The notes below the pieces were generated by a model that worked only from the letters and a program-made list of their open reading frames with translations, made no database searches and was not told the origin of the DNA. The position numbers and the translations under genes were made by a program. From Brevundimonas sp. (lineage in GTDB: Bacteria; Pseudomonadota; Alphaproteobacteria; Caulobacterales; Caulobacteraceae): DNA of 64,000 nucleotides. Location of the stretch: assembly GCF_003248455.1 (NCBI RefSeq), contig NZ_QFNM01000001.1:45644-109643 (forward strand), written 5' to 3'. Below are positions 14,901 to 23,112 of the stretch, in pieces (position 1 is the stretch's first letter; each line of letters begins with the position of its first letter).

Positions 14901-14962
14901 GCCTTATATCGGCGCGGTCGCATCGACCGCGCCGGCGCCCTTTGAACCCAAGGACCCTCGCC

Positions 14963-15166
14963 GTGAAGAACATGGGAACGCTCGACCGGATCATCCGGCT
15001 CGTCGCCGTCGCCGCCGTCATCGGAGCCTATGGACTGGGCCTGATCGGCGGAACCCTCGCCCTGGTTCTCGGAGCCGTCGCCGTCGCCCTCTTGCTGACC
15101 AGCCTTACGGCGACCTGTCCGGCCTATTTGCCGTTCGGCCTGTCCACGCGCGCCCGACGCCGCTGA
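14963..15166 (+). CDS. DUF2892 (YgaP transmembrane-like) small protein
   Basis: A 67-residue protein with the opening MGTLDRIIRL and two hydrophobic helices separated by GLIGG, then TATCPAYLPFG. This is the DUF2892 pattern found as the membrane domain of YgaP rhodanese. Here it stands alone, with a rhodanese/phosphatase-like protein encoded next. The GTG at 14963 has AAGGA 8 bases upstream; an ATG at 14972 is possible. The role is unknown beyond its sulfur context. Confidence 0.75.
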   Translation: MKNMGTLDRIIRLVAVAAVIGAYGLGLIGGTLALVLGAVAVALLLTSLTATCPAYLPFGLSTRARRR

Positions 15167-15203
15167 ACCCAGTCACTCACATATCCTTTCGAGGACCATC
15201 GCC

Positions 15204-15707
15204 ATGCCGTTCAAGACCCTTTCGGCGTCCCTCTCCGTCGCGCCCCAACTCACCGCAGGGGACGTCGCCGAGGCGGCGCGCGCTGGCTTCCGCGCCATCA
15301 TCGACAACCGGCCCGACGGCGAGGAACCCGGACAGCCGACGGCCGCTGAAATTCGGGATCTGGCGGCATCTCACGGCATGAGTTTCGCTCATGTGCCGAC
15401 GCTTGGCGGAGCGGTCGCGGACGAGCATGTCATGCAGATGGCGCAGACCCTGGCGCGATTGGACGGCCCGGCCCTCGCCTACTGCCGCACCGGCATGCGC
15501 TCGGCGACGCTTTGGGCCCTGACCCAGGCCGAGGCGCAGCAGACGGACGTCCTGATCATGACGGCCGCCGCGGCCGGCTACGATCTGTCGACGCTTCGCT
15601 CTCGGCTCGACGCCCGGCGCGACGCGAAGACTCCCATGGGGCCCAAACATCCCTGCGGGCGCCTCGGCTTTGAAGCCGCCGTAGCTCACCAGGATGACGT
15701 CCCATGA
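15204..15707 (+). CDS. TIGR01244/DUF442 sulfur transferase or phosphatase-like protein
   Basis: A 167-residue protein resembling the N-terminal domain of Blh. The active-site loop is YCRTGMRSA with Cys94, preceded by the strand IIDNRPDGEEPGQP. The fold is dual-specificity-phosphatase-like, but in sulfur loci these proteins are thought to act as rhodanese-type sulfur transferases. In many bacteria this domain is fused to the persulfide dioxygenase; here they are separate genes of one operon. The gene ends in an ATGA overlap with the exporter. Confidence 0.82.
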   Translation: MPFKTLSASLSVAPQLTAGDVAEAARAGFRAIIDNRPDGEEPGQPTAAEIRDLAASHGMSFAHVPTLGGAVADEHVMQMAQTLARLDGPALAYCRTGMRSATLWALTQAEAQQTDVLIMTAAAAGYDLSTLRSRLDARRDAKTPMGPKHPCGRLGFEAAVAHQDDVP

Positions 15708-16507
15708 GCTTGGACCCTCTGCAGTATCTGCTCGGCGCCCTGTCGGGCGGTCTGGTCGGTTTCACGCTTGGCCTCGTGGGAGGCGGCGGGTCCATCCTGG
15801 CCGTGCCCCTGATGGTCTATCTGGTCGGTGTTCCAAACCCGCACGTGGCCATCGGCACCAGCGCCCTGGCGGTGGCCGCCAATGCGGCGGCAGGGCTGAT
15901 GAACCATGCCCGGAACGGCACGGTGAAGTGGCGTTGCGCCGGCATGTATGCGGGGGCGGGCGTCGCCGGAGCCTTCGCCGGATCGACTGTGGGCAAGGCG
16001 TTCGATGGCGAGAAACTGCTGTTCCTGTTCGCCCTCGTCATGATCGTGGTCGGCATTCTGATGCTGCGCGGGCGGGCCGCAATCGGCAATCCGGGCGCCG
16101 AGTGCGACCGCGAGAACGCGCCCAAGGTGCTGGGCTTCGGCCTCGGGACCGGGGTCTTCTCGGGCTTCTTCGGAATCGGCGGCGGCTTCCTGATCGTGCC
16201 GGGCCTCGTCGCCTCGACCGGCATGCCGATCCTGAACGCGATCGGCTCGTCGCTCGTCGCCGTCACGGCCTTCGGTCTGACCACGGCGCTCAACTACGCC
16301 TTCTCTGGACTGATCGACTGGCCGCTCGCGGGGGTGTTCATCCTCGGCGGTCTCGCGGGCAGTTTCGGCGGCGCCCTGGTCGCCAGGAAACTGTCGGGCA
16401 CCACCGGCCTGCTGACGACCGTTTTCTCGGTCCTCATCTTCGTGATCGCGGCCTACATGCTCTGGAAGAGCGCTGGCGCGTTCATCGGCGCAGGCGCCGC
16501 GACCTAA
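15704..16507 (+). CDS. TauE/SafE-family sulfite/anion exporter
   Basis: A 267-residue polytopic membrane protein with about eight helices. Both TauE halves show the repeated signature: GLVGGGGSILAVPLMVYLVG near the N-terminus and FFGIGGGFLIVPGLV in the second half. In BigR-controlled operons this protein removes sulfite made by the dioxygenase. It is coupled to the TIGR01244 gene by ATGA and is the last gene of the operon. The 149 bases downstream show no clear terminator. Confidence 0.85.
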   Translation: MSLDPLQYLLGALSGGLVGFTLGLVGGGGSILAVPLMVYLVGVPNPHVAIGTSALAVAANAAAGLMNHARNGTVKWRCAGMYAGAGVAGAFAGSTVGKAFDGEKLLFLFALVMIVVGILMLRGRAAIGNPGAECDRENAPKVLGFGLGTGVFSGFFGIGGGFLIVPGLVASTGMPILNAIGSSLVAVTAFGLTTALNYAFSGLIDWPLAGVFILGGLAGSFGGALVARKLSGTTGLLTTVFSVLIFVIAAYMLWKSAGAFIGAGAAT

Positions 16508-16656
16508 GTCCGTCGCCTGGGGCGCGGGTCTTGCTCGCTGGACCCGGATCGTCGCGCGGCCCTGAGCCAATAGCCCATCGTGCGCGAGCGCCAAGACTGC
16601 TGAGAGCGGTTGGTCGGCTGTGCGATCGCTCGGACAGCCTGGCCCAAGCGATGCAC

Positions 16657-17064
16657 TCAAACCGCAGTTTTGAGAGGGTCTGGCTTCTTTCCGTCAGGGA
16701 GGAGGCGTCTCAGTTCTTCGTGGACCACCTCAGCCGAGAAGGGCTTCGTGATGAACGCCGCCTTTTCAGGTATGTCTTCCGCTGCGGGACGGACATTGCC
16801 GCTGGACACGACGATTTCAATGTGGGGCCAATGCTCGGCGACATGACGCGCAAGAGCGAAGCCGTTCACGGATCCTGGCATTTCGACATCCGTGAAGAGC
16901 ACGACGATCGACTCCGCCATCTGAGAAAGGTGTTCCAGCGCTTCATCTCCGGAAGCGGCTTCGAGACAGCGGAACCCCGCCTCCTCAAGAATCTGATAGA
17001 CATCGCAGCGGATGATCGCGTCATCGTCGACAGCCAGGGCGTACGGAATGGTTGACGTCTGCAT
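16657..17064 (-). CDS. single-domain response regulator
   Basis: A 135-residue CheY-like receiver with the acidic pocket AVDDDAII, phosphoacceptor Asp59 in LFTDVEMPG, Ser/Thr position VVSSGN and Lys in FITKPFS. It has no output domain. Such stand-alone receivers are typical partners of HisKA_2/HWE kinases; the only kinase gene in the window is at 2122. The stop lies opposite the downstream end of the sulfur operon. Confidence 0.85.
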   Translation of the reverse strand: MQTSTIPYALAVDDDAIIRCDVYQILEEAGFRCLEAASGDEALEHLSQMAESIVVLFTDVEMPGSVNGFALARHVAEHWPHIEIVVSSGNVRPAAEDIPEKAAFITKPFSAEVVHEELRRLLPDGKKPDPLKTAV

Positions 17065-17363
17065 CCCTAGACAATCCGACCCGGAGCATTGGGTTCAACG
17101 ACACATGCCGTCGCGAACATGGATGGCGCCAGGACACTCCAAAACCGGCGAAGCGCCCTGAAGGTCGCCGACACTTTCCGCGATGCCTTGCGGCAGGCGG
17201 CTTGCGAGGTACTATGCCTGCGGCGGGCCTCGACCGGATAGCCTTCGATCTTGAGCCAGGGGACGTTCTGCGTCGGCGGCGATCGCGGGTGAAGACGTTG
17301 AGCTTCACACAGAAGTTCCCGGCCCGCCCCCTCCCCTCGTCCAATCCATTACGGACGTCGTGG
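17065..17363. other. intergenic stretch without a convincing gene
   Basis: Frames on both strands run through this 299-base segment, but their predicted products are Arg/Pro-rich, lack domains and lack ribosome binding sites. It probably carries the promoter of the response regulator. Confidence 0.4.
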
Positions 17364-17762
17364 TCACCATCGGGCTTTGCTTAGCCGGAGCCATCGCTCT
17401 TTCTCGGACATCGGCACCTCCGCCAAATCCGCATGGTCACGCCAGTGCGTAATGACGCCCTGCTCGACTTCGAAGATGCTGATGGCCCGGACGTCCAGCA
17501 CGCCTCCGCGGCGCGCGGTCAGGAGGTAGGCGCTCTCGGCGATCACAAGATCATCTTCGGCGACGCATTTGAGAATATGAAGTTCGAAAAGCGAATAGGT
17601 CTGAAAAAGCCGGCGCCAGAACCCGAGCAGCGCTGTTCGACCGATCAGGTCGCCCGCGATGTCGAACCGCGCCACGACATGCTCCGCAAGATAGGTCTCA
17701 AGCCGCCGCACATCGCGAAACGCGATCTCCTGGGCGAAAGCTTGAACGACGGTTCCGGGCAT
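17364..17762 (-). CDS. SnoaL/NTF2-like fold protein
   Basis: A 132-residue protein with the cone-shaped NTF2 pattern: N-terminal helices (VQAFAQEIAFRDVRRLETYLAEHVVARFDIAG), a middle helix, then strands ending ISIFEVEQGVITHWRDHADLAEV. The W-R-D-H-A-D motif near the end is common in SnoaL-like and ketosteroid-isomerase-like proteins. The substrate is unknown. It stands alone between two regulators pointing the same way. Confidence 0.65.
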   Translation of the reverse strand: MPGTVVQAFAQEIAFRDVRRLETYLAEHVVARFDIAGDLIGRTALLGFWRRLFQTYSLFELHILKCVAEDDLVIAESAYLLTARRGGVLDVRAISIFEVEQGVITHWRDHADLAEVPMSEKERWLRLSKARW

Positions 17763-17841
17763 CTACGACATGATCACGGTTCAGAGGATCGATCATGATC
17801 CGATTCTTGATCAAAAATCGCGTAGGGCGTGTGGCGCCAAA

Positions 17842-18108
17842 TCAATCCGGTTCGACGACGCCGGCCCGCACCGCGACTGCGACCGCCTCAATTCTTGTCC
17901 GGACCCGGAGTTTCGAACAGACCTTTTCCAAATAGCTGTCGACCGTTCGGGGTGACAGCCCGAGGATGCTTCCAATATCGCCCGAACTCTTGCCGCGCGT
18001 GACCCAGATGAGGCATTCGTGCTCTCTCGGGCTCAACGCGAAGCTCTGAGATTCGACATCCGCTTGAGGGTCCGGGGGCATGATTTCACTCGCCTTTGAC
18101 CGTCGCAT
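17842..18108 (-). CDS. stand-alone LuxR-type HTH regulator
   Basis: About 88 residues consisting of little more than a GerE/LuxR DNA-binding domain: LSPREHECLIWVTRGKSS followed by IGSILGLSPRTVDSYLEKVCSKLRVRTRIEAV. There is no receiver or autoinducer domain. The ATG at 18108 is chosen as the likely start; the frame is open to 18162. A protein of the same design is encoded at 29849. Such proteins often co-regulate with a partner that carries the sensor. Confidence 0.7.
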   Translation of the reverse strand: MRRSKASEIMPPDPQADVESQSFALSPREHECLIWVTRGKSSGDIGSILGLSPRTVDSYLEKVCSKLRVRTRIEAVAVAVRAGVVEPD

Positions 18109-18162
18109 CGTGGCCCGCCCTCTCCGACCCGACAACGCAAACCCGTTGCGGCGACTCCGCAA

Positions 18163-18590
18163 GAAACTTGCGGAAGTGCGTCAGCCAATGCGGTCGGACC
18201 GCTGGCCCGTAGCGCTTCACGGTCCCCTTGCCGTGCGAACTGAAGGCGCCTAATCCGTTTCACGTCGGGCGCCGTCAGATAGGGGCGGAACTTGAGCCGG
18301 GGTCTGCCTTAGGCGGAGGCGGCGTTTCACCCTGAAGTCGCGGGCCTCTTCGCAGAGGATTCCTCGCCCGACCCCTCCGCCTTGCACCCGGACTTGGTTT
18401 GATTCATGGTTGGACGTCGGCGTTCGCGTCGATAGGGGCCGGGAATCCCCTGTGCGAAGCTCAACCTTTACGACCGCGCCCCGACGCGCGGCGTCCGTCC
18501 GCCATCGACCGCGGCGCACCCCTGAGTGCGTCCGGCCTGCGCGGGCGCGCTCTCGGATTCCCGCCGTCTGACAGCCGGCTGGAGGTCGCG
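18163..18590. other. 428-base intergenic region upstream of the sigma factor gene
   Basis: Open frames exist on both strands but have atypical Arg-rich composition and no ribosome binding sites. It should contain the promoter of the ECF sigma gene and that of the LuxR-type gene. No repeat or hairpin stands out. Confidence 0.4.
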
Positions 18591-19082
18591 TTGAGCGATG
18601 TGAAGGAGATGAATCCGGGCGCAGCGGCGAGCCTCAACGGGCTCTACCGCCGCTATTCGGGATGGCTGGGAAAGCGGCTTCGCGGGCGTGTCGGCGTCGA
18701 CGAGGCGGACGACGTTGTGCAGGAGACTTATCTGCGTCTCACCCCGTATCTCCTTGAAGAGATCCGACACCCCAAGGCGCTGCTCCTCCGCGTCGCGCTT
18801 AACCTTGTCCGCGATGAGCGGCGCCGCCTGGTCCGGCGTGACCGCGCGTTGCAGGGTGAGGCTTCGATCCTGGGCGCAACGACTGACACGCCTGTCGATC
18901 GCCTCTATCTTAAGCAAATCCTCCAGACGATGCCGCCTCTCTACAGGGACGTCTTCGTCTTGAGCCGGTTTGACGGTATGACATACCCAGAGATTGCTCT
19001 GGCTCACGGGATCAGCTTGGCTACAGTCGAACGACGTATGGCCAAGGCTGTCGAGCACTGCATGGCGCAACTGGACGTCTAA
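18591..19082 (+). CDS. ECF RNA polymerase sigma factor, FecI-like
   Basis: A 163-residue sigma-70 factor with region 2 (LNGLYRRYSGWLGKRLRGRV, then DEADDVVQETYLRL) and region 4 (MPPLYRDVFVLSRFDGMTYPEIALAHGISLATVERRMAKA). TTG at 18591 is proposed as the start because GGAGG lies 5 bases upstream and it precedes region 2 by a normal margin; an upstream ATG is not supported. It is followed 10 bases later by fecR and then the TonB-dependent receptor, the classical cell-surface signalling order. In lasso clusters of Asticcacaulis and Caulobacter the same trio accompanies the isopeptidase. Confidence 0.85.
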   Translation: MSDVKEMNPGAAASLNGLYRRYSGWLGKRLRGRVGVDEADDVVQETYLRLTPYLLEEIRHPKALLLRVALNLVRDERRRLVRRDRALQGEASILGATTDTPVDRLYLKQILQTMPPLYRDVFVLSRFDGMTYPEIALAHGISLATVERRMAKAVEHCMAQLDV

Positions 19083-19092
19083 GGCACGAACG

Positions 19093-20088
19093 ATGACTGC
19101 CGAGAAAGACCTGGACGCAAGACGCCGCGAAGCCGCGTCATGGTTCGCGACCCTCAACCAGAGGCGGGTCGCGGCTTCGGATATTACAGCCTTCAGCCAA
19201 TGGCGCCGGAACCCGGAGAACGCCGAGGCCTATGCGCGCATCGAGACCATGTGGGAGGCGGCGGGAAGCCTCAAGGGGGACGCCGACATCGCAGCCTTGA
19301 CGCAGGGTGCGCGCGCGCGCGCCGACGCATCGCGTCAATCTCAAGGCCGGGTGGCCAAAAGTGTCGTTCCCTTGGGGGCGATCGCCACGATCGCCGCGCT
19401 CGCGATCGGCGTCGCCCTATGGTCCAGCCGACCTCAGTCTTACGAGACGGATTTGGGGGAGCGCCGGGTAGTGGTCCTGGATGACGGGTCGCGGGTGACG
19501 CTGGACACTGCTTCCAGGATCCGCGTGAAGCTGACCCGCGGGCAGCGCGCCGTAGAACTGGCCAGCGGTCAGGCCTTTTTTGAGGTTGAGGGCGACCCCG
19601 ACCGTCCCTTCGTCGTCAGCGCCGGGGCGACAGACGTCACCGCCGTTGGCACCCGGTTCGACGTGCGTCGATCGGGAGACGGCGCTCAGGTGACCCTCGT
19701 CGAAGGCAAGGTCGATGTCAGCGACCGTTCGGCGGTCTCTCAGGGGTGGTCCCTCACGCCCGGCCAGCAGATCGTCACGACCTCGCTTCGTCCTGCCGTC
19801 CGGACCGTGGACGTCGCTTCGGAAACGAGTTGGACGACCGGGCGACTGATCTTCTCTGGCGACACCGTCGAAACCGCCGTCGCCGAGGTCAATCGCTACA
19901 GCCGCACCAAGGTCGTTCTTCAGTCGCCCGGCATCTCCCGCATCGCTGTCAGCGGCGCTTTTAACACGGGCGACGTCGAGGGGTTCGTTTCCGCGCTCGT
20001 CGAACTTTATCCCGTCGTCGCCGAGCGGACGCCAACCGGTCAGATCGTCATCCGTGACGCGCCTGCGAAAAATGCAGCGGTGCGCTGA
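19093..20088 (+). CDS. FecR-family anti-sigma / transmembrane signal transducer
   Basis: A 331-residue protein with an N-terminal DUF4880 domain that would hold the sigma factor (REAASWFATLNQ...ITAFSQWRRNPENAEAYARIETMWE), one membrane helix (LGAIATIAALAIGVALW, about residues 95-112), a periplasmic FecR domain (ERRVVVLDDGSRVTLDTASRIRV) and a C-terminal part that meets the N-terminal STN domain of the receptor. It would transmit occupancy of the outer-membrane receptor to the ECF sigma factor. Confidence 0.88.
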   Translation: MTAEKDLDARRREAASWFATLNQRRVAASDITAFSQWRRNPENAEAYARIETMWEAAGSLKGDADIAALTQGARARADASRQSQGRVAKSVVPLGAIATIAALAIGVALWSSRPQSYETDLGERRVVVLDDGSRVTLDTASRIRVKLTRGQRAVELASGQAFFEVEGDPDRPFVVSAGATDVTAVGTRFDVRRSGDGAQVTLVEGKVDVSDRSAVSQGWSLTPGQQIVTTSLRPAVRTVDVASETSWTTGRLIFSGDTVETAVAEVNRYSRTKVVLQSPGISRIAVSGAFNTGDVEGFVSALVELYPVVAERTPTGQIVIRDAPAKNAAVR

Positions 20089-20121
20089 GGGGTTTTACCG
20101 CGCCCCATCGTCTCTTCCCCG

Positions 20122-20139
20122 ACCCGCGTCTGTGCGGGT
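20122..20139. other. hairpin in the fecR-receptor gap
   Basis: ACCCGC-GTCTGT-GCGGGT, a 6-bp perfect stem, lies 20 bases before the receptor ATG and just before its GGGGGAG ribosome binding site. It could be a weak terminator or an mRNA stability element; the evidence is only structural. Confidence 0.3.
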
Positions 20140-20159
20140 ATCCATTTCGGGGGAGTGTT

Positions 20160-23111
20160 ATGCGTATCGGTCCTTGTTCCACGGCGCTTGGCGTATTGAT
20201 GCTGGCGGCGGCGACGCCCGTCATCGCCCAGGCGCAAACGGCTGCCGTGCAGTTCCGCGTTCCCGCCGGCCCGCTGCAAACCGCACTGCCCCTGTTCGCG
20301 GCCCAAAGCGGCGAGCAAATTCTCTACTCCACCGACCTCGTCGCAGGCCGCCAGTCCCCCGGCGTCAATGGCGCGCTTGGGACGGACCAAGCCCTCACCG
20401 CCCTGCTGCAGGGCACCGGACTACGGGCCCGACGGACGAGTTCCAATACTCTCGTCGTCTTCGATCCCACCGCCCGTGCAGAAGCGACGGACGAGGCGGT
20501 CGAGATCGCGGAAGTGATCGTCACTGGCAGTTTAATCCGCGGCGTCGCCGACGGCCCCTCGCCTGTCATCACCGTGACCCGGGACGATATCGACCGGCAA
20601 GGACATGGAACGGTCGCCCAAGCGCTTGCTGCACTTCCGCAGAATTTCGGCGGAACTGCGAATGAAGGGGCCTTGCAGAACGGCGCGGACAGAAGCGCTT
20701 CGAATGGCGGATTTGCATCGGGCGTGAACCTCCGCGGGCTGGGCAGCGATGCGACGCTGGTCCTGATCAATGGTCGGCGTCTTTCAGGCACCGGAGCTTT
20801 CGGTGACTTCGCCGACGTGTCCACCGTGCCGACAAGCGCGGTGTCCCGGATTGACGTTTTGCTCGACGGCGCCTCAGCCCTTTATGGCTCAGACGCTGTC
20901 GGCGGGGTCGTCAACATCATCCTGCGACGCGATTACGACGGCGCCGAGACCCGGGCGAGATACGGGCAAACCGGCGATGGGGCGACGCGGGAATATCAGT
21001 TCGGGCAAACGGTCGGCCGGCTTTGGTCGAGCGGCGGCCTGATGGGGTCTTACGAGTACAATAACCGCGAGCCGTTGGCGGTGGCGGACCGCCCCCTTGC
21101 TGGAAACGCCGACCTGCGCCCCCTTGGTGGATCCGACCGGCGCCTCAACTACGCCAATCCCGGCAACCTCGTCGCCTACAACGCGGCGCTCGGCGGCTAT
21201 GTCTCCGCCTACGCCATTCCTGAAGGACAAAACGGCCGGAACCTCAGACCGTCGGATTTTCTTGCGGGCCAGACCAACCGCAGCAACCAACGCCAGGGGA
21301 TGAATGTCCTTCCCCGCCAAGAGCGGCACAGCCTCTACCTCACCGGTCATCAGGACCTGGGCTCCCGTCTCACTCTCAGCGCCGATACGCGGTGGGGCCG
21401 CCGGGAATGGGAAACCGTGTCTGCGCCGATCGTCACGCTGATCACCGCGACGCCTGCAAACCCCTTCTTCGTCTCGCCGACCGGAGCCGCATCACATCTG
21501 ATCGCCTATTCCTTCCTCGACGAACTGCCCAATCCGGTCTTGAGCGGAGACGCCGAGAGCCTTGGCCTTTCGCTAGGAGCGGATCTTGAGATCGCTGGCG
21601 ACTGGCGGCTGAGCGGTTATCTCGCCTACGCCTCGGACGAATCCGAGAACAGGGGCTCCGGCGTTCTGAACTCGGTGTTCCTGCGTGAGGCGCTTGGCAC
21701 CCTCGCCGACAATCCCGCCACCCCATTCAGCGCGTCACGCGATGGCTACTTCAACCCGTTCAGCGATGGCGGCTCCAGCCCTCAGGCTGTGCTCGATTTC
21801 ATCAGCTCCGGCTGGAACTACACTCGCGGCAAGACCGAGGTGCGGTCGGCAAACCTTCAGATCGATGGAACGCTGTGGGCCCTTCCCGGAGGCGACCTGA
21901 AGCTGGCGGCAGGGCTGTCACTCCGGCGCGAGGACTTTTCCAGGGAGTCTGGCAACCTGACCTCGGCGGTGACTCCGACGATCGGCGCGCCAGCCGAGTT
22001 TGACCGGCAAGTGTCCAGCGCCTTCGCAGAAATCCGCGCGCCTCTCTTCAGCGAAACCAACGCGCGCGCCGGCCTCAAACGCCTCGAGCTCTCGCTGGCG
22101 CTGCGGTACGAGGACTACGACGATATCGGCAGCACGCTTAATCCCAAGGTCGGCATGGTCTGGGAGCCCGGAGCCGGCCTCCTGTTTCGCGCAAACTATG
22201 GATCCTCGTTCCGCGCTCCGGCCCTGCGTGAGATTCATGACCCCACCCGACAAAGCCCGACCTTCCTGACGCGCGGAGCGGGCACGACCCTGTCCCTGAT
22301 CCTCTACGGCGGCAATGCCGACCTCAAGCCCGAGGAAGCAGACACCTGGACAGCAGGTGTGGAGTATCGCCCTGCGGCGATCGACGGCCTGCGGCTGGGG
22401 CTGAACTGGTTCCGGACGGACTTCGACCAGCGCATCGGACAACCGGCCCTGAACAGCGTCTCCACCGTCCTGACGGATCCGGCCCTGGCGTCCTTCGTGC
22501 GCCTGATCAATCCGGTCACGAATGCGGAAGATCGCGCAGCGATCCAGGCATGGCTGGATCTTCCGAGCACGGTGACCGGTGGCTATCCCGCGACCGCCTT
22601 CGGCGCGATCGTTGACGCGCGATATGTCAACACGACCCGCGTCGAGGTCGAGGGCTTGGACGCCAATCTCGACTACCCCTTCTCGCTCCGGGGCGAGGCG
22701 TTCCAGGTCTCGGCAAATCTCAGCTATCTCGACCGCTTTGAAAGCCAGAACACCCCTGGGGCGCCGGTTGTCAGCACGCTCAATCGCCCCAACGAGCCGA
22801 TTGGGTTGCGCGGGCGAGGCACCCTGCGGTGGTCCCGGGGGCCCTGGACCGCGTCGACCAGCGCCAACTTTGTCGACAGCTACCGCGACTTTGACGGGGA
22901 TCGTATCGGATCCTGGGTGACCGCAGATGCGCAAATCGCGTTTGCCCCCGAGCACGGCGCGCTCGCCGGGACTACGATCGCCCTCAATGTCCAGAACGCC
23001 TTTGATCGCGATCCACCATTCTGGGACGGGCTCGAAGGAATCGCGTACGACGCCGCCAATGCGAACGTGCTCGGACGGTTTGTTTCGGTTCAGCTGACGA
23101 AGGCGTGGTGA
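20160..23111 (+). CDS. TonB-dependent outer-membrane receptor with STN signalling domain
   Basis: A 983-residue receptor. A signal peptide (residues 1-26, ending VIAQAQT) is followed by a secretin/TonB short N-terminal domain (about 30-100: FRVPAGPLQTALPLFAAQSGEQILYSTDLV), a plug domain (about 125-245, with VNLRGLGSDATLVLINGRRL and DGASALYGSDAVGGVVNIIL), and a 22-strand barrel ending in aromatic residues (QLTKAW). The STN domain marks it as a transducer that signals through FecR. Within this locus its likely ligand is the mature lasso peptide, as proposed for astexin-type clusters, imported for cleavage by the isopeptidase encoded next. Confidence 0.88.
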   Translation: MRIGPCSTALGVLMLAAATPVIAQAQTAAVQFRVPAGPLQTALPLFAAQSGEQILYSTDLVAGRQSPGVNGALGTDQALTALLQGTGLRARRTSSNTLVVFDPTARAEATDEAVEIAEVIVTGSLIRGVADGPSPVITVTRDDIDRQGHGTVAQALAALPQNFGGTANEGALQNGADRSASNGGFASGVNLRGLGSDATLVLINGRRLSGTGAFGDFADVSTVPTSAVSRIDVLLDGASALYGSDAVGGVVNIILRRDYDGAETRARYGQTGDGATREYQFGQTVGRLWSSGGLMGSYEYNNREPLAVADRPLAGNADLRPLGGSDRRLNYANPGNLVAYNAALGGYVSAYAIPEGQNGRNLRPSDFLAGQTNRSNQRQGMNVLPRQERHSLYLTGHQDLGSRLTLSADTRWGRREWETVSAPIVTLITATPANPFFVSPTGAASHLIAYSFLDELPNPVLSGDAESLGLSLGADLEIAGDWRLSGYLAYASDESENRGSGVLNSVFLREALGTLADNPATPFSASRDGYFNPFSDGGSSPQAVLDFISSGWNYTRGKTEVRSANLQIDGTLWALPGGDLKLAAGLSLRREDFSRESGNLTSAVTPTIGAPAEFDRQVSSAFAEIRAPLFSETNARAGLKRLELSLALRYEDYDDIGSTLNPKVGMVWEPGAGLLFRANYGSSFRAPALREIHDPTRQSPTFLTRGAGTTLSLILYGGNADLKPEEADTWTAGVEYRPAAIDGLRLGLNWFRTDFDQRIGQPALNSVSTVLTDPALASFVRLINPVTNAEDRAAIQAWLDLPSTVTGGYPATAFGAIVDARYVNTTRVEVEGLDANLDYPFSLRGEAFQVSANLSYLDRFESQNTPGAPVVSTLNRPNEPIGLRGRGTLRWSRGPWTASTSANFVDSYRDFDGDRIGSWVTADAQIAFAPEHGALAGTTIALNVQNAFDRDPPFWDGLEGIAYDAANANVLGRFVSVQLTKAW

Positions 23112-23112
23112 C

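Noticed and set aside
15694..17055. 453-residue plus-strand frame over the TauE gene and antisense to the response regulator
   Set aside because: The TauE exporter and the receiver domain occupy the real frames. This one gives an Arg-rich product with no motif.
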